Of a DNA stretch of 64,000 bases, positions 28,101 to 36,169 are shown piece after piece. The stretch comes from Planctomycetota bacterium (GTDB lineage Bacteria; Planctomycetota; Phycisphaerae; UBA1845): NCBI GenBank assembly GCA_016208685.1, contig JACQXM010000051.1, positions 62,001-126,000 on the forward strand, written 5' to 3'. The translations under genes and the position numbers were made by a program. The notes below the pieces were generated by a model, which was given only the letters and a program-made list of their open reading frames with translations, searched no databases and was not told the DNA's origin. Each line of letters begins with the position of its first letter. Position 1 is the first letter of the stretch.

Positions 28101-28635
28101 ACCGTTCATTGCCCAGGTACTCGAGGTACGCGGTGTAGATGAGGTGCAGGTCGTGGAGCTTGGCGCTCTCCGCGGGAGCGTCGTCGGCGGGGGCGGCGCC
28201 GCAGGCCGCGACCAACTCGTCCGGGCTGACCGCCTCCTCGATGAGCTCCGCCACGGCGGCGGCGAGCCGCTCCAGAAATCCCGCGACGCGATCCACGCGG
28301 CGGTAGAAGCGGAGTTCGCCGGCGCGGCGGCGGAGCAGGTGCCGCAGTACCATCACGCGGGCCGACTCCGACAGCGCGCGCCGCGGCGGCGCCCCGGCGG
28401 TTTCGAACACTTTGTACGCCAGCCGCCGAAACGAGAGCACCACGGCACGATGGGCCACCGCGATGGTCTGCGGGTCGAGAACGGCACGCTCGACCTGCAA
28501 TCCCGCCTGCTCCGGCACGAGCAGGATCAGGCTCGGCCCGCCGAGCGGGTCCTCGCGCAGGCGGCGGCGCACCGCTTCCAGACAGTGGAACGTCTTGCCG
28601 GTTCCGGCGCGACCTAACACGAAACGGACGGCCAT
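25129..28635 (-). CDS. AddB-like ATP-dependent helicase/nuclease subunit
   Basis: A 1168-residue protein related to AddB, the subunit of the AddAB double-strand-break resection enzyme with an inactivated-helicase fold and a C-terminal nuclease. Walker A GRAGTGKT is at residues 8-15. The iron-sulfur cysteines are present: one in YATCPFKHFAVHSLRLRER (about residue 815) and three in CAWCAMSAFC near the C-terminus. The PD-(D/E)XK nuclease core is GYIDRVDI followed by VVVDYKRT (about residue 975). No addA gene is nearby, so the partner is elsewhere or absent. It ends 81 bases from the HD gene, convergent. Confidence 0.85.
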   Translation of the reverse strand: MAVRFVLGRAGTGKTFHCLEAVRRRLREDPLGGPSLILLVPEQAGLQVERAVLDPQTIAVAHRAVVLSFRRLAYKVFETAGAPPRRALSESARVMVLRHLLRRRAGELRFYRRVDRVAGFLERLAAAVAELIEEAVSPDELVAACGAAPADDAPAESAKLHDLHLIYTAYLEYLGNERLDPSQFLQAARERLDRCPWLPGAEVWVDGFASLSGQEALTLVALARQAAAVDITVLVDPALAEGAAQRASPGAQRLFAKTLRTYRELHRTFAEAGVAVDEPLLLTLATPPRFQSSAELARLERGLFEPAAPPADHSAAPRDIELVELPSRRIEVEYAVSRIMRWVQAPSAPLRYRDIAVIVRDLEPYHDLLAAALSARAIPYFIDRRRPVTHHPLVELLRCGAAMALEDLSQASVRMALKTGLLPLPDEAADELENYVLAHGVAGLAAWSGSDWSHWLRASLVRDEEGPAAHERKSLERVNAGRRKVVDCLSDWLHFARAPEGHTGPEWTSGLHAWLERLSVAATMEHWCDEADAAGDPDQAAEHRQIWREVSALLDDLAFAFASEAMAVEDFARVLEQGLSTLTLGLAPPMIDQVLVGSIERSRHPDIKAAVVVGFNDGVFPQAAAEDAILNDDDRAALRDRGVRIGPPAQERVLDEALLVYIALTRPCRHVVVTWAAADNDGEALRTSPYAPALFQVFSALSPKRTADPLRARAAWDIHSRRDLACRLVTEFRARPPMQRDDAAMRGRWNGLYAVARQDEWGDETLRRAFSSLSERNQASLTADSVQRLFAGPLRASVSQLEAYATCPFKHFAVHSLRLRERAESTLAPVDIGQVHHAVLEDLLGQLTARGTGFAALSEEQLLTALQESFARVAAAAAGRAPLSGARDAYLLRRSLAHLSRVVRAQRRTAQPGKALPQAAELPFGFDQPGSLPPLQLSTPGGRRVLLRGYIDRVDIAELADELLGVVVDYKRTREKKLELDQVFHGVSLQLLGYLLVLAEHGQSLTGRPVRPIAGLYVSLAPRYESVAHPTRADDSRAAETPGTYRPRGILLADDFPALDACNTGEWSRTYSYFRTKEGDAGRIDQSDSADRRSFQALLDHTRQTLGRLADGILEGRIDVSPYRLGTFSPCAWCAMSAFCRFEMDLSDVRFLNRMKRSEVLAQLNPPE

Positions 28636-29059
28636 GGTTCACCGCGATACGGCCGGTCGGGACTTCGCCCCCACACCCGGTTCCGGGCCATCCTATATCA
28701 GCGTGTGCCCTTCGGCAGCGCGCGAACCGACCCGTCCCGGCGAGGTCGGAATCAGAGTGCGGCCGTCCGCGCGGTCGCACACAGGCCTCACGCAGGGAGC
28801 CGCCGGCCTAACACCGGTGGCCTGGGGCAGGGTGACCGGCCCCTCGGCGAGTGCAGTGTTTCGCAAAGACCTCACCGTATGCAAACCGCCCTCGCGGCGG
28901 GCTTTCGGCCTTCGTGGGGCCGCGCGGGCTCAAAGCCCGCGGCTCGATACGGTTGCAGACCAATGATGCACTACACCAGAGACTGGGGACGAGAAACTAC
29001 TCCGCGGGAACGCGACGCCCGAAACAGAATGCGAATCCGGCCGGCGGCCGCGGCTTTCT
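28636..29059. other. Intergenic region between nuoD and the addB-like gene
   Basis: About 420 bases without a gene. On the minus strand TGATATAGGAT near 28693-28703 could be a -10 region for the addB-like gene. The part around 28890-28965 contains CCGCCCTCGCGGCGGGC and GCGGGCTCAAAGCCCGC, two GC-rich hairpins of unknown role. Confidence 0.4.
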
Positions 29060-29091
29060 TTCCGCATTCCGCATTCACCATGCCGCATTCC
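29060..29091. repeat. Heptad repeat patch 5 (TTCCGCA type)
   Basis: TTCCGCATTCCGCATTC, then ACCATGCCGCATTCC, abutting the nuoD stop codon. The same placement, right at a gene end, is seen for the copies at 4796 and 12585. Confidence 0.7.
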
Positions 29092-30357
29092 CTACCGGTC
29101 CAGCTCCGCGGCGATGATGTTCATGCTGCTCAGGACCGCGATCACGTCGCTGATCCTGTGCCCCACGACCAGCTTCTCGAAGCACTGGTAGTTGATGAAC
29201 GAGGGCGGGCGGCAGCGGGCGCGATAGGGCATGTTGCCACCGTCGCTGGCAAGATAAAACCCCAGTTCGCCGTTGGCGGTTTCGTTCGCCCCGTACGCCT
29301 CGCCCACCGGCGGCGTGTAGCCGCGGTTGGTCATGATCTGCTCGAAATGGTGGATCAGCCCTTCGATGGAGAAGTACACCTCTTTCTTGTCCGGCAGCGT
29401 GGCCTTTTCGTCGGGCAGGACGTTCACCGGCCCGTCGGGGATGCGATCCGCGAGTTGCAGGCAGATCTTGGCGGATTCGTACATCTCGGCCACCCGCACC
29501 TGGTACCGTGCCAGGCAATCGCCGCCGCGGGCCACGGGCACTTTGAACTGCACCGCGGGAGCCCCCCGGCCGTCCCAGTTGTCGGCGTAGCACAGGTAGG
29601 GCTCGTCCTTGCGTAGATCGCGCCGCACGCCGCTCGCCCGCGCCAGCGGACCGGTCATGCCCCAGTTGATGGCGTCGTCGTGGCTGATGTAGCCGATGCC
29701 CTTGGTTCGCTCAATGAAGATGCGGTTCCGCGTCAGCAGCGACTCGAGGTCCTCGACCACCGGCGGGAGCACCTCGGCGCAGAAGCGTTTCACCTTCGCC
29801 GGCCAGTCCGGGGTGATGTCCTGCATCAGGCCGCCGACGCGGGTATAGCTGGTGGTGAACCGCGCCCCGCAGATTTCCTCGAACAGGTCGTAAATGTACT
29901 CGCGGGCGTTGAAGGGGTAGATGAAGGCGGTAAAGCCGCCCAGGTCCAGCCCCGCCGCTCCTACGCACAGCAGGTGGTCCTGGATGCGGGCCAGTTCCGC
30001 GATGATGGTGCGGATGGCCTTGCAGCGCGGTGTAAGCTCGATGCCGAACAACTTCTCGCAGGCGTGATGCCAGGCGATGTTGTTGGCCATGGGCGAGACG
30101 TAGTTCATGCGGTCGGTGACCACGACGTACTGGTTGTAGTTGAGGTGCTCGCCGAGCTTCTCGAAGCCGCTGTGCAGGTAGCCGATGTGGACGGTGCAGG
30201 CGAGCACGCGCTCGCCGTCCAGCTCCAGCACGTGGCGCAGGGTGGTGTGGGTGGCCGGATGCTGCGGGCCGAGGTTCAGCACCCACACGTCGCCGCCGGG
30301 ACCCTCCGGGGCGTACGTGGCGCCGGCGTAGGCGGCGGTGTCCGGGGTCGTGGTCAT
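29092..30357 (-). CDS. nuoD: NADH-quinone oxidoreductase subunit D
   Basis: The 49-kDa-type subunit of complex I, forming the quinone-reduction site with NuoB. It has 421 residues from ATG 30357 (MTTTPDTAAYAG), preceded by an unconserved longer frame. Motifs are LNLGPQHPATHTTLRHVLEL (about residue 29), IGYLHSGFEKLGEHLNYNQ, the YVSPMANNIAWHHACEKLFG segment and the C-terminal YRARCRPPSFINYQCFEKL with the conserved Asp in GHRISDVIAVLSSMNIIAAELDR-type ending. It is a stand-alone nuo gene 17 kb from nuoF, with no nuoA, B, C or E beside it. Confidence 0.96.
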   Translation of the reverse strand: MTTTPDTAAYAGATYAPEGPGGDVWVLNLGPQHPATHTTLRHVLELDGERVLACTVHIGYLHSGFEKLGEHLNYNQYVVVTDRMNYVSPMANNIAWHHACEKLFGIELTPRCKAIRTIIAELARIQDHLLCVGAAGLDLGGFTAFIYPFNAREYIYDLFEEICGARFTTSYTRVGGLMQDITPDWPAKVKRFCAEVLPPVVEDLESLLTRNRIFIERTKGIGYISHDDAINWGMTGPLARASGVRRDLRKDEPYLCYADNWDGRGAPAVQFKVPVARGGDCLARYQVRVAEMYESAKICLQLADRIPDGPVNVLPDEKATLPDKKEVYFSIEGLIHHFEQIMTNRGYTPPVGEAYGANETANGELGFYLASDGGNMPYRARCRPPSFINYQCFEKLVVGHRISDVIAVLSSMNIIAAELDR

Positions 30358-30622
30358 GGCAGGGAATACTTGTAATCCAAAACCGCCGCCGGGTACAGCC
30401 TGAGCGCGTGCCGGCGGCCACGCAGATCCTGGCCTGCAGCGGGCGGATGCGGCGCCGGGCATGTTCCAGCATTACCGTCGAAGATTGCGGCACGGCCCGT
30501 TCGGCGTTGTGCAAATCACCCCGCCGGCTTCGCCCCCGCACGTCGCCGGGCGAGTCCAACCTGCCTTCGACCGTGTGCGATCACGGTTGCGGCGCGTTGC
30601 CGCGGCATCATATGATGGGTCC

Positions 30623-31384
30623 ATGCTCACCTTCTCGCTCAACTCCGGCTCGAACGGCAACTCGATCTACGTGGAAACGGCCGGTGTGCGACTGCTCTTT
30701 GACGCGGGCATCAGCGGCAGCCTGGCCCAGCGCCGACTCGCCGAGCACGGACGCGACATCCGCGAGGTCCACGCCCTCATCATCTCGCACGATCACGTGG
30801 ACCACGTGCGCTGCGCCGGGATCTACCAGCGCAAATTCGGGCTGCCCCTCTACGTCACGCAGGCGACACTACGCGCCACGTGGTGCAACCTCGGCGCGCT
30901 GCGCGACGTGCGGTACTTCCGCTCCGGCGACGTGCTTTCCTTCAACGGCGTGGCCGTGCACACCATTCCCACGGCGCATGACGCAGCGGACGGCGTGGCG
31001 TTCGTGGTGGAATCGGCGGGCAAACGGCTGGGAATCCTGACCGATTTAGGGCATCCCTCGCCGGCGTTGCAATCGCTGGTGGAGACCCTGGACGCTACCT
31101 ACCTGGAGTGCAACTACGACCCGGAGATGCTGGAGTGCGTGTCTTATCCCGAGCGGCTGAAGGCGCGAATCCGGGGCCCCGGCGGACACCTGTCCAATGA
31201 CGAGTCCGCCGACCTGCTCCGCGCCTGCGCCCGTCGCCGGCCACGGTGGATCGCCGTGGCACACCTCAGCCAGGAAAACAACCTGCCCGAGCTTGCCATC
31301 GGCGCGCAACACGCCGCCGTCGGCCGCAGCTACCCCGTGTACCACGCCTCGCGCCACCATGTTTCCGAAGTGCTGCACGTGTAA
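30623..31384 (+). CDS. MBL-fold metallo-hydrolase (YycJ/WalJ-like)
   Basis: A 253-residue metallo-beta-lactamase-fold hydrolase. ATG 30623 gives MLTFSLNSGSNGNSIYVE, the typical start of the YycJ-like subfamily. The zinc motif HxHxDH is SHDHVDH at residues 55-61. Further metal ligands are in TIPTAHDAADG, GILTDLGHPSPA and the terminal PVYHASRHHVSEVL. Proteins of this subgroup are putative DNA or RNA processing exonucleases; the substrate here is unknown. It is divergent from nuoD and convergent with the GT2 gene. Confidence 0.88.
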   Translation: MLTFSLNSGSNGNSIYVETAGVRLLFDAGISGSLAQRRLAEHGRDIREVHALIISHDHVDHVRCAGIYQRKFGLPLYVTQATLRATWCNLGALRDVRYFRSGDVLSFNGVAVHTIPTAHDAADGVAFVVESAGKRLGILTDLGHPSPALQSLVETLDATYLECNYDPEMLECVSYPERLKARIRGPGGHLSNDESADLLRACARRRPRWIAVAHLSQENNLPELAIGAQHAAVGRSYPVYHASRHHVSEVLHV

Positions 31385-31461
31385 GGCGCGGGACGGGCGG
31401 CGGAGCGCGGCCGTGGGCGGCGCGCGCCAGCCGCGCCACCCCCCGGCGGCCGGTAGGGAGA

Positions 31462-32484
31462 TCACAGCGTCGGGCGGGTGTCGGCGCCCGCCGCGCGGTT
31501 CTTCATGTCGCGCTTGGACGCCCGGATGCCCGGCTCGCCACCAAGGGCCAACCGCGCATAGGTCACTGCGGCCCCGCACAGCTTGCATAAGTAGTAAGCG
31601 GCGCCGACGGGCAGCACGATGACGACTTCCACCCATGACTTCCCCTTGAGTACGCGCTCGTTGTAGGCGATGGCCGCGAGCTGCGCGATGGCCAGGACGA
31701 CGGGAAGCGGCACGAGCCTCGCGTCCCATGCCGGGAGCGGCAGCGTAGCCATGGCGGCTGCTGCCGGCCACAGGTCGCGTCCCAGGTACGCCCCATGCTT
31801 GTACCAGAAGCGCGCCGCGCCGCGACCTTGCCGATAGCCTTGCCTCAGGTAACTCCGGAAGGTCACGGCGTGCCGGTGTTCCACCGTCGCGTCCGGGGCA
31901 AAGCCGATGCGGTACCCGGCCCGCAGCAGTCGCTGCGCTACGTCGTCTTCGTCGCAGTAGTAAGTCAGGGCGGGGTCGAAGGGATGCTCCAGAAGGACGC
32001 CGCGCCGAAAGGCCATGTTGCAGCCGGTCAGCCGCCGCTGCTGCAGGTTGCTGCGATGAATGCGCGACGTGCCCACGTACGCCCGTTCCGCCCAGTTCCG
32101 CGGCGCGGGGTTCACCACGGCACCCGCCACCGCCGCGACTTCGGGAGCCGTAAAGGCGCCGAGCATTCCACGCAGCCAACCGGGGTACACCGTGCAATCC
32201 GAATCGGTGAACAGGACGAACTCTCCTCGCGCCACCTGCACGCCCGCATTGCGGGCCCCGGACACGCCGCGGTTGGACTCCAGACGCAGGATGTTGATCA
32301 CACACTGCGGGTGCGCCAGGTGAAAGCGCGCGAGCTGCTCCGGCGTGTCGTCGGTAGAGGCGTCGTCTACGAGGACGATCTCAAAGCCGCCGTCCTCGAG
32401 CCGCAGCAGGCTCTCGAGACACTCCAATGCCCTCGCTCCACGGTTGTAAACACAGACAATGATGCTGGCGCGAAACTGCGTCAT
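31462..32484 (-). CDS. Glycosyltransferase family 2 (GT-A)
   Basis: A 340-residue inverting glycosyltransferase. The nucleotide-sugar fold begins ASIIVCVYNRG, with DDASTDDT at residues 40-47 and the metal-binding DSD at residues 94-96 (LFTDSDCTVYPGWL). A downstream acceptor-side acidic motif is YYCDEDDVAQRLLRAGY (about residue 180, the EDD element). Two hydrophobic helices at about 255-270 and 285-305 anchor it to the membrane. It follows the sulfotransferase and the large membrane protein on the same strand, forming a small surface-glycan cluster. A heptad repeat lies just upstream. Confidence 0.92.
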   Translation of the reverse strand: MTQFRASIIVCVYNRGARALECLESLLRLEDGGFEIVLVDDASTDDTPEQLARFHLAHPQCVINILRLESNRGVSGARNAGVQVARGEFVLFTDSDCTVYPGWLRGMLGAFTAPEVAAVAGAVVNPAPRNWAERAYVGTSRIHRSNLQQRRLTGCNMAFRRGVLLEHPFDPALTYYCDEDDVAQRLLRAGYRIGFAPDATVEHRHAVTFRSYLRQGYRQGRGAARFWYKHGAYLGRDLWPAAAAMATLPLPAWDARLVPLPVVLAIAQLAAIAYNERVLKGKSWVEVVIVLPVGAAYYLCKLCGAAVTYARLALGGEPGIRASKRDMKNRAAGADTRPTL

Positions 32485-32540
32485 GGATGGACCTCGGCCT
32501 GGTTCCGCAGGTCATTGCGGGAGCGATAGGAGGAACGACG

Positions 32541-32567
32541 AATTGGGAATTGTGAATTCAGAATTGG
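32541..32567. repeat. Heptad repeat patch (GAATTCA type) upstream of the GT2 gene
   Basis: AATTGGGAATTGTGAATTC followed by AGAATTGG, a 7-base periodic AT-rich patch 57 bases upstream of the GT2 start. Related to 12516 and 59901. Confidence 0.6.
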
Positions 32568-32628
32568 CCACACCTGATTTACCACGGCGTCGCGGTATAC
32601 TCACACAACACGATGCCCGTCCCGCGCG

Positions 32629-33384
32629 TTATCCATTGTACTCTGCAAGCGCACACAGCCTGGCATACACGTTGAGCGCCGCCTCGGGCGCCTGCCGATC
32701 GGAAGCTGATCGCTTCAGCGATGCGTCGGGAAATCCCCTGTTCACTTTTGCCTCTATGAAGGTCTCCAGTCGGTCCACTCCGTTTCCGCGGAGTACTTGA
32801 TCGTAGTGCAGAAACAGCCACGAACCCGTTTCCCGATGCACTTCCACGATATGTTCATACATCAACGTGTAAACGCCAAAGGCCAGTTCCTCGTCAACGT
32901 CCATGTTCCGATGATGGGGATCGCGACCTTCTTTGATCATGCTCTCGGCGGTAGGGGAAGGTTCACGGAAAACGCAGATGTAGGCTGCGTCTCCCAGGAG
33001 CGGCCGCCACACCGGCAGCGTATAGCTGAACCTCGGGTCCTTGAAACAGAAGGGCGGATTCCGCACCAGTGCGGAGATGCGCCGCAGCAGCGCCGGCGGC
33101 GCGGGCAGTTGCGTTCCCACCGGCACCCGGGCCAGCCACATTTGCGTTCGCCCCGGCCGGTCCCGCTGGAACCAACGGCCCAGCAGGGGCCATTGTGCGG
33201 GCACGACCTGTCGTATCAACGCGTCGTTAATGCGATTGATCCGCGCCGCCTCGAAGAAGCCCTTGGGATTGGCGTCACGCGGACGGTGCAGCCGCCCGCC
33301 CATGAAGTAACCGCAGCTCGCCAGCAGCCCCGCTACCATGCTGGTGCCGCTGCGACCGGACCCGAGAATGATGCAGTTCCGCAT
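32629..33384 (-). CDS. Sulfotransferase family protein
   Basis: A 251-residue PAPS-dependent sulfotransferase-like protein. The 5'-phosphosulfate loop is IILGSGRSGTSMVAGLL (residues 5-21), and a second PAPS-contact region is AYICVFREPSPTAESMI (about residue 130, Arg-Glu-Pro in place of the usual Arg-(D/N)-Pro). It starts 4 bases after the stop of the large membrane protein gene, so the two are co-transcribed. It probably sulfates a surface glycan made by the neighbouring glycosyltransferases; acceptor unknown. Confidence 0.85.
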   Translation of the reverse strand: MRNCIILGSGRSGTSMVAGLLASCGYFMGGRLHRPRDANPKGFFEAARINRINDALIRQVVPAQWPLLGRWFQRDRPGRTQMWLARVPVGTQLPAPPALLRRISALVRNPPFCFKDPRFSYTLPVWRPLLGDAAYICVFREPSPTAESMIKEGRDPHHRNMDVDEELAFGVYTLMYEHIVEVHRETGSWLFLHYDQVLRGNGVDRLETFIEAKVNRGFPDASLKRSASDRQAPEAALNVYARLCALAEYNG

Positions 33385-33388
33385 GTCC

Positions 33389-35212
33389 TCAGCCGTCCAG
33401 CCGCAGCTCCAGCAGCGTGAACCCCGCCGCCCGCACCACCCGCGCCACGCGCCCCTGCGTCCAGGCGGTGTACGGCGCCATGTCCCGCGTCACCAGGTAG
33501 TATCGGACGCCGTAGCGCTGCAACAACTCGCGACGCCGCGGCCAGGCGGTGTTCGGAGCGAGCATCGCCATCAGATCGTCACGCCGCTGAACCTGGTCGC
33601 CCACGCCGGTGTTGCCGCCCCCGGGCAGAACCACATATCCATCGTACACCATGCCCAGAAGCGACGCCGCGGCCCCATCCGTCAACACCGTCGCCCCGCG
33701 CGGAAGCTGCGCCGCGCAGAAGCGCTGCAGTTCCAGCGTGTTCTCGATATAGGAGCGCCGCACTTCGGCGATGGCAAAGGCGGAGGCGTAGTACTCGCGG
33801 GCGCGTGTCGGCGCCGTGCGGAGATCGACGACGGCGCCCGCTACGGCTGCGGCGAGCATCACCGCGACCTGCCAGTACCACGCACCGGCCCGCTCGGCCA
33901 CGGTCGCGGCGAGCGATCCCACCACCAGGGTGGTGAACGCTAACAAGAGCAGTACGTTCAGCCGGGCAACGATCCATTCCCGCCCCACGCCGCGCAGCGC
34001 CGCCCCGCACAGCGCCGGAACCAGCAGAATCGCCGCGGTCGCCAGGGTCGCGGCGACCACCGGCCACAGGTTCCGCCGTCGCGAGCCCGCCAGCCCGTAC
34101 ACGCAGCCCGCCCCCAGCAGTGCCAGTGCCGCCGCGCCGCCCTTGTCGAACACCGCCCGATGCGGGTCGTAATGAAGGCTGCCGTCGTCGGCGCGAATAA
34201 TCTTCTCCGCACCGCTGGCGGCAACCGTCGCCGCCATCTCGGCTCCGGCGCGGCCATAATGCGAAACCAGCACGAACGGCGCCCCGGCCGATAGCGCTGC
34301 CAGGCAGCCGACGAGCATCCACAGGCCGGGTCCGCGGCGGAGGATTCCGACCGCCGCTGCGATCGCCATCGGCAGCCCGGCGGCCAGTCCGGCAAACAGC
34401 ACGTAAAGACCGTGGATTTCTCCCAGCAGCAGCGACCCGGCCGCCAGCTTGAGCACGCAGCGCCGGCCACCACGGTCCCGGCACGCCTGCACCGCGAACG
34501 CCAGCATCATCGCCAGGAGCCATAAGGGGGCGAGCTGATTGGGATAAAGCACGTAGGCGGTGGACGACTTGTACGCCGCCAGAAACAGCGCCACGGCCCA
34601 GGCCGCCAAGCGAGTGCCGAACACGACATGGCCCAGGTAGTATCCCCCGGCCGCCACCAGTAGCTTGAAGATCGGCAGGCTCGCGTACCACGCCTCCAGC
34701 GCTGACTGTCCGGTGAGCACCGCCCCGGCGGCATGAAGCGCGTGCAGCAGATTGGTGTGATAGATGGGAAAGAAATAATCCCCGGCCACGCAGGGCACCT
34801 GGTTGTTGAATCCGTGATCCACGAGGTGCCGTATGCGTGTCACATGAACCCAGGCGTCGCCCAGCAGGTATCCTCCCACGCGGGCCCCGAGCACCATGTC
34901 CGCCCCCACCAGGAGCATTCCCACCGGCGCGGTGCGGGCGAAGAGTCGACCCAGGTCGCCCCACCAGCCGCGGCGCGTGATGGTCGCCGCGCCCGCGAAC
35001 ACCGCCGCCACGCAGGCCGCGGAGAGGGCGGCAATCGGCAAGTGCAGCAGGTAGCCCGCGATCGCGACCGGCGAAAGGAGGGCGAAAGCGGCAAAGTACG
35101 CCCCGGCCGCCACGCCCGGAAACTCCATCCGGGCGTCGTCGGGAAGCGCGAGACGCAGCACCGCATAGCCGGGGAAGAAAAGCGCGAGCCAGAAGAGGAG
35201 CGTCAGGATCAT
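33389..35212 (-). CDS. Large polytopic membrane protein, GT-C-like
   Basis: A 607-residue protein with at least twelve hydrophobic helices and short loops. After the third helix a loop with GDAWVHVTRIRHLVDHGFNN and YFFPIYHTNLLHALHAAGAV resembles the catalytic loop of GT-C membrane glycosyltransferases (acidic residue plus His cluster). The C-terminal 130 residues are soluble and include LPRGATVLTDGAAASLLGMV and RYGVRYYLVTRDMAPY, a pattern found at the end of many such enzymes. Substrate unknown. Its first 68 codons and its leader are duplicated at 35698..35950. Confidence 0.75.
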   Translation of the reverse strand: MILTLLFWLALFFPGYAVLRLALPDDARMEFPGVAAGAYFAAFALLSPVAIAGYLLHLPIAALSAACVAAVFAGAATITRRGWWGDLGRLFARTAPVGMLLVGADMVLGARVGGYLLGDAWVHVTRIRHLVDHGFNNQVPCVAGDYFFPIYHTNLLHALHAAGAVLTGQSALEAWYASLPIFKLLVAAGGYYLGHVVFGTRLAAWAVALFLAAYKSSTAYVLYPNQLAPLWLLAMMLAFAVQACRDRGGRRCVLKLAAGSLLLGEIHGLYVLFAGLAAGLPMAIAAAVGILRRGPGLWMLVGCLAALSAGAPFVLVSHYGRAGAEMAATVAASGAEKIIRADDGSLHYDPHRAVFDKGGAAALALLGAGCVYGLAGSRRRNLWPVVAATLATAAILLVPALCGAALRGVGREWIVARLNVLLLLAFTTLVVGSLAATVAERAGAWYWQVAVMLAAAVAGAVVDLRTAPTRAREYYASAFAIAEVRRSYIENTLELQRFCAAQLPRGATVLTDGAAASLLGMVYDGYVVLPGGGNTGVGDQVQRRDDLMAMLAPNTAWPRRRELLQRYGVRYYLVTRDMAPYTAWTQGRVARVVRAAGFTLLELRLDG

Positions 35213-35390
35213 GGGTGGCTATTGTGGGGAGTGGGGCGGGAAGTGTACACGGGCGTTGCATCCGCGGCTCGGGAGTTGCGGCCGCCTTCAGGGTTGCGGC
35301 AGGATGATGGTGAGTCCTACATCACCGTGCGCCGTTCCGCGCCGCATTGCCGCCGCAGTCCTCAAGCCACGCTACCTGGCGCGGAGGCAC

Positions 35391-35580
35391 CGCCCGGCAG
35401 GGCGTTCGGAGGTTGCCAGGGATTTCAATCCCTGGTGCGGGGCACTCCGGTCTCCGGGTTTTTCCGGCGGGCAGACGAGCGTGCGTGGGCACGTTCGTCT
35501 GCCCGCCGAAAAACCAGAAAACCCGGCCCGCCTTCCAGGGTCTGAACGACCCTGGCAACGATCGCTCGCCCTGCCGGGCG
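35391..35580. repeat. 190-bp nested imperfect palindrome
   Basis: An extended inverted repeat between the large membrane gene and its duplicated fragment. The outer arms are CGCCCGGCAGGGCG (35391) and CGCCCTGCCGGGCG (end 35580), followed inward by GTTGCCAGGG / CCCTGGCAAC and CCGGGTTTTTC / GAAAAACC...CCCGG. The core is a 19-bp stem GGCGGGCAGACGAGCGTGC paired with GCACGTTCGTCTGCCCGCC around a 4-base loop, with one wobble. It could be a palindromic mobile repeat or a strong transcript structure. Confidence 0.7.
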
Positions 35581-35697
35581 AACCCGCAACCCGATGCCCC
35601 ATGCCGATGGGTGGTTCGCGACGCAATGTGCAGCGGCCGGCGGAGCACGAGTCATCGTCCGGGAGGCGTTTTCGGCATTCGCACGCGAGGTCGGCGG

Positions 35698-35907
35698 TCA
35701 CTGGACGCAAGCGGCCGACAGCACGCCGACCGGCAGGTGCAGCGCGTACCCGGCGACGCCCACCGGCGAAAGGAGGGGGAAAGCGGCGAAGTGCGCCCCG
35801 GCCGCCACACCCGGAAACTCCATCCGGGCGTCGTCGGGAAGCGCGAGGCGCAGCACCGCATAGCCGGGCAAGATAAGCGCGAGCCGGAGGAGGAGCGTCA
35901 GGACCAT
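35698..35907 (-). pseudogene. Duplicated N-terminal fragment of the large membrane protein
   Basis: A 69-residue frame whose sequence is about 75% identical to residues 1-69 of the 33389..35212 product (shared PGYAVLRLALPDDARMEFPG and GVAAGA), then stops. The homology continues into the leader: CTATTGTGGGGAGTGGGG and AAGTGTACACG are shared at 35218-35253 and 35912-35948. So a block of about 250 bp was copied and its coding part is cut off. It probably makes no functional protein. Substitutions are mainly conservative, so it may have been under selection for some time or derive from a diverged paralog. Confidence 0.75.
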
Positions 35908-36041
35908 GGGCGGCTATTGTGGGGAGTGGGGTGAGAAGTGTACACGTTGGTCGCCCAGACGGGACCAGCAGCGTACCTGCCCCCTCGCGTCCGCCCAGTT
36001 CAGCAGTGCCTGGATGAGAATGGTGGTTACTGTTGCCCGAC

Positions 36042-36070
36042 TTGCGTTTTCACCGGTTTCCCGGCATAAT
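36042..36070 (+). promoter_or_regulatory. Sigma-70-type promoter upstream of the dockerin-like gene
   Basis: TTGCGT (36042..36047) and CATAAT (36065..36070) with a 17-base spacer, 100 bases before the ATG at 36170. Good match in both boxes and in spacing. Confidence 0.5.
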
Positions 36071-36169
36071 GCGCAGGCGGCTGAACGACGGACCGCCCCG
36101 CGGTTGTGGTCGTTGCGGCAGTACGCGCGTCCGCATCGTTCCAGCCCACGCCGGGGGTGGAGGTAGACC

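Noticed and set aside
35211-35934. Long plus-strand frames of up to 221 residues
   Set aside because: They run through the palindrome and the duplicated minus-strand gene fragment and have biased Arg/Pro composition.
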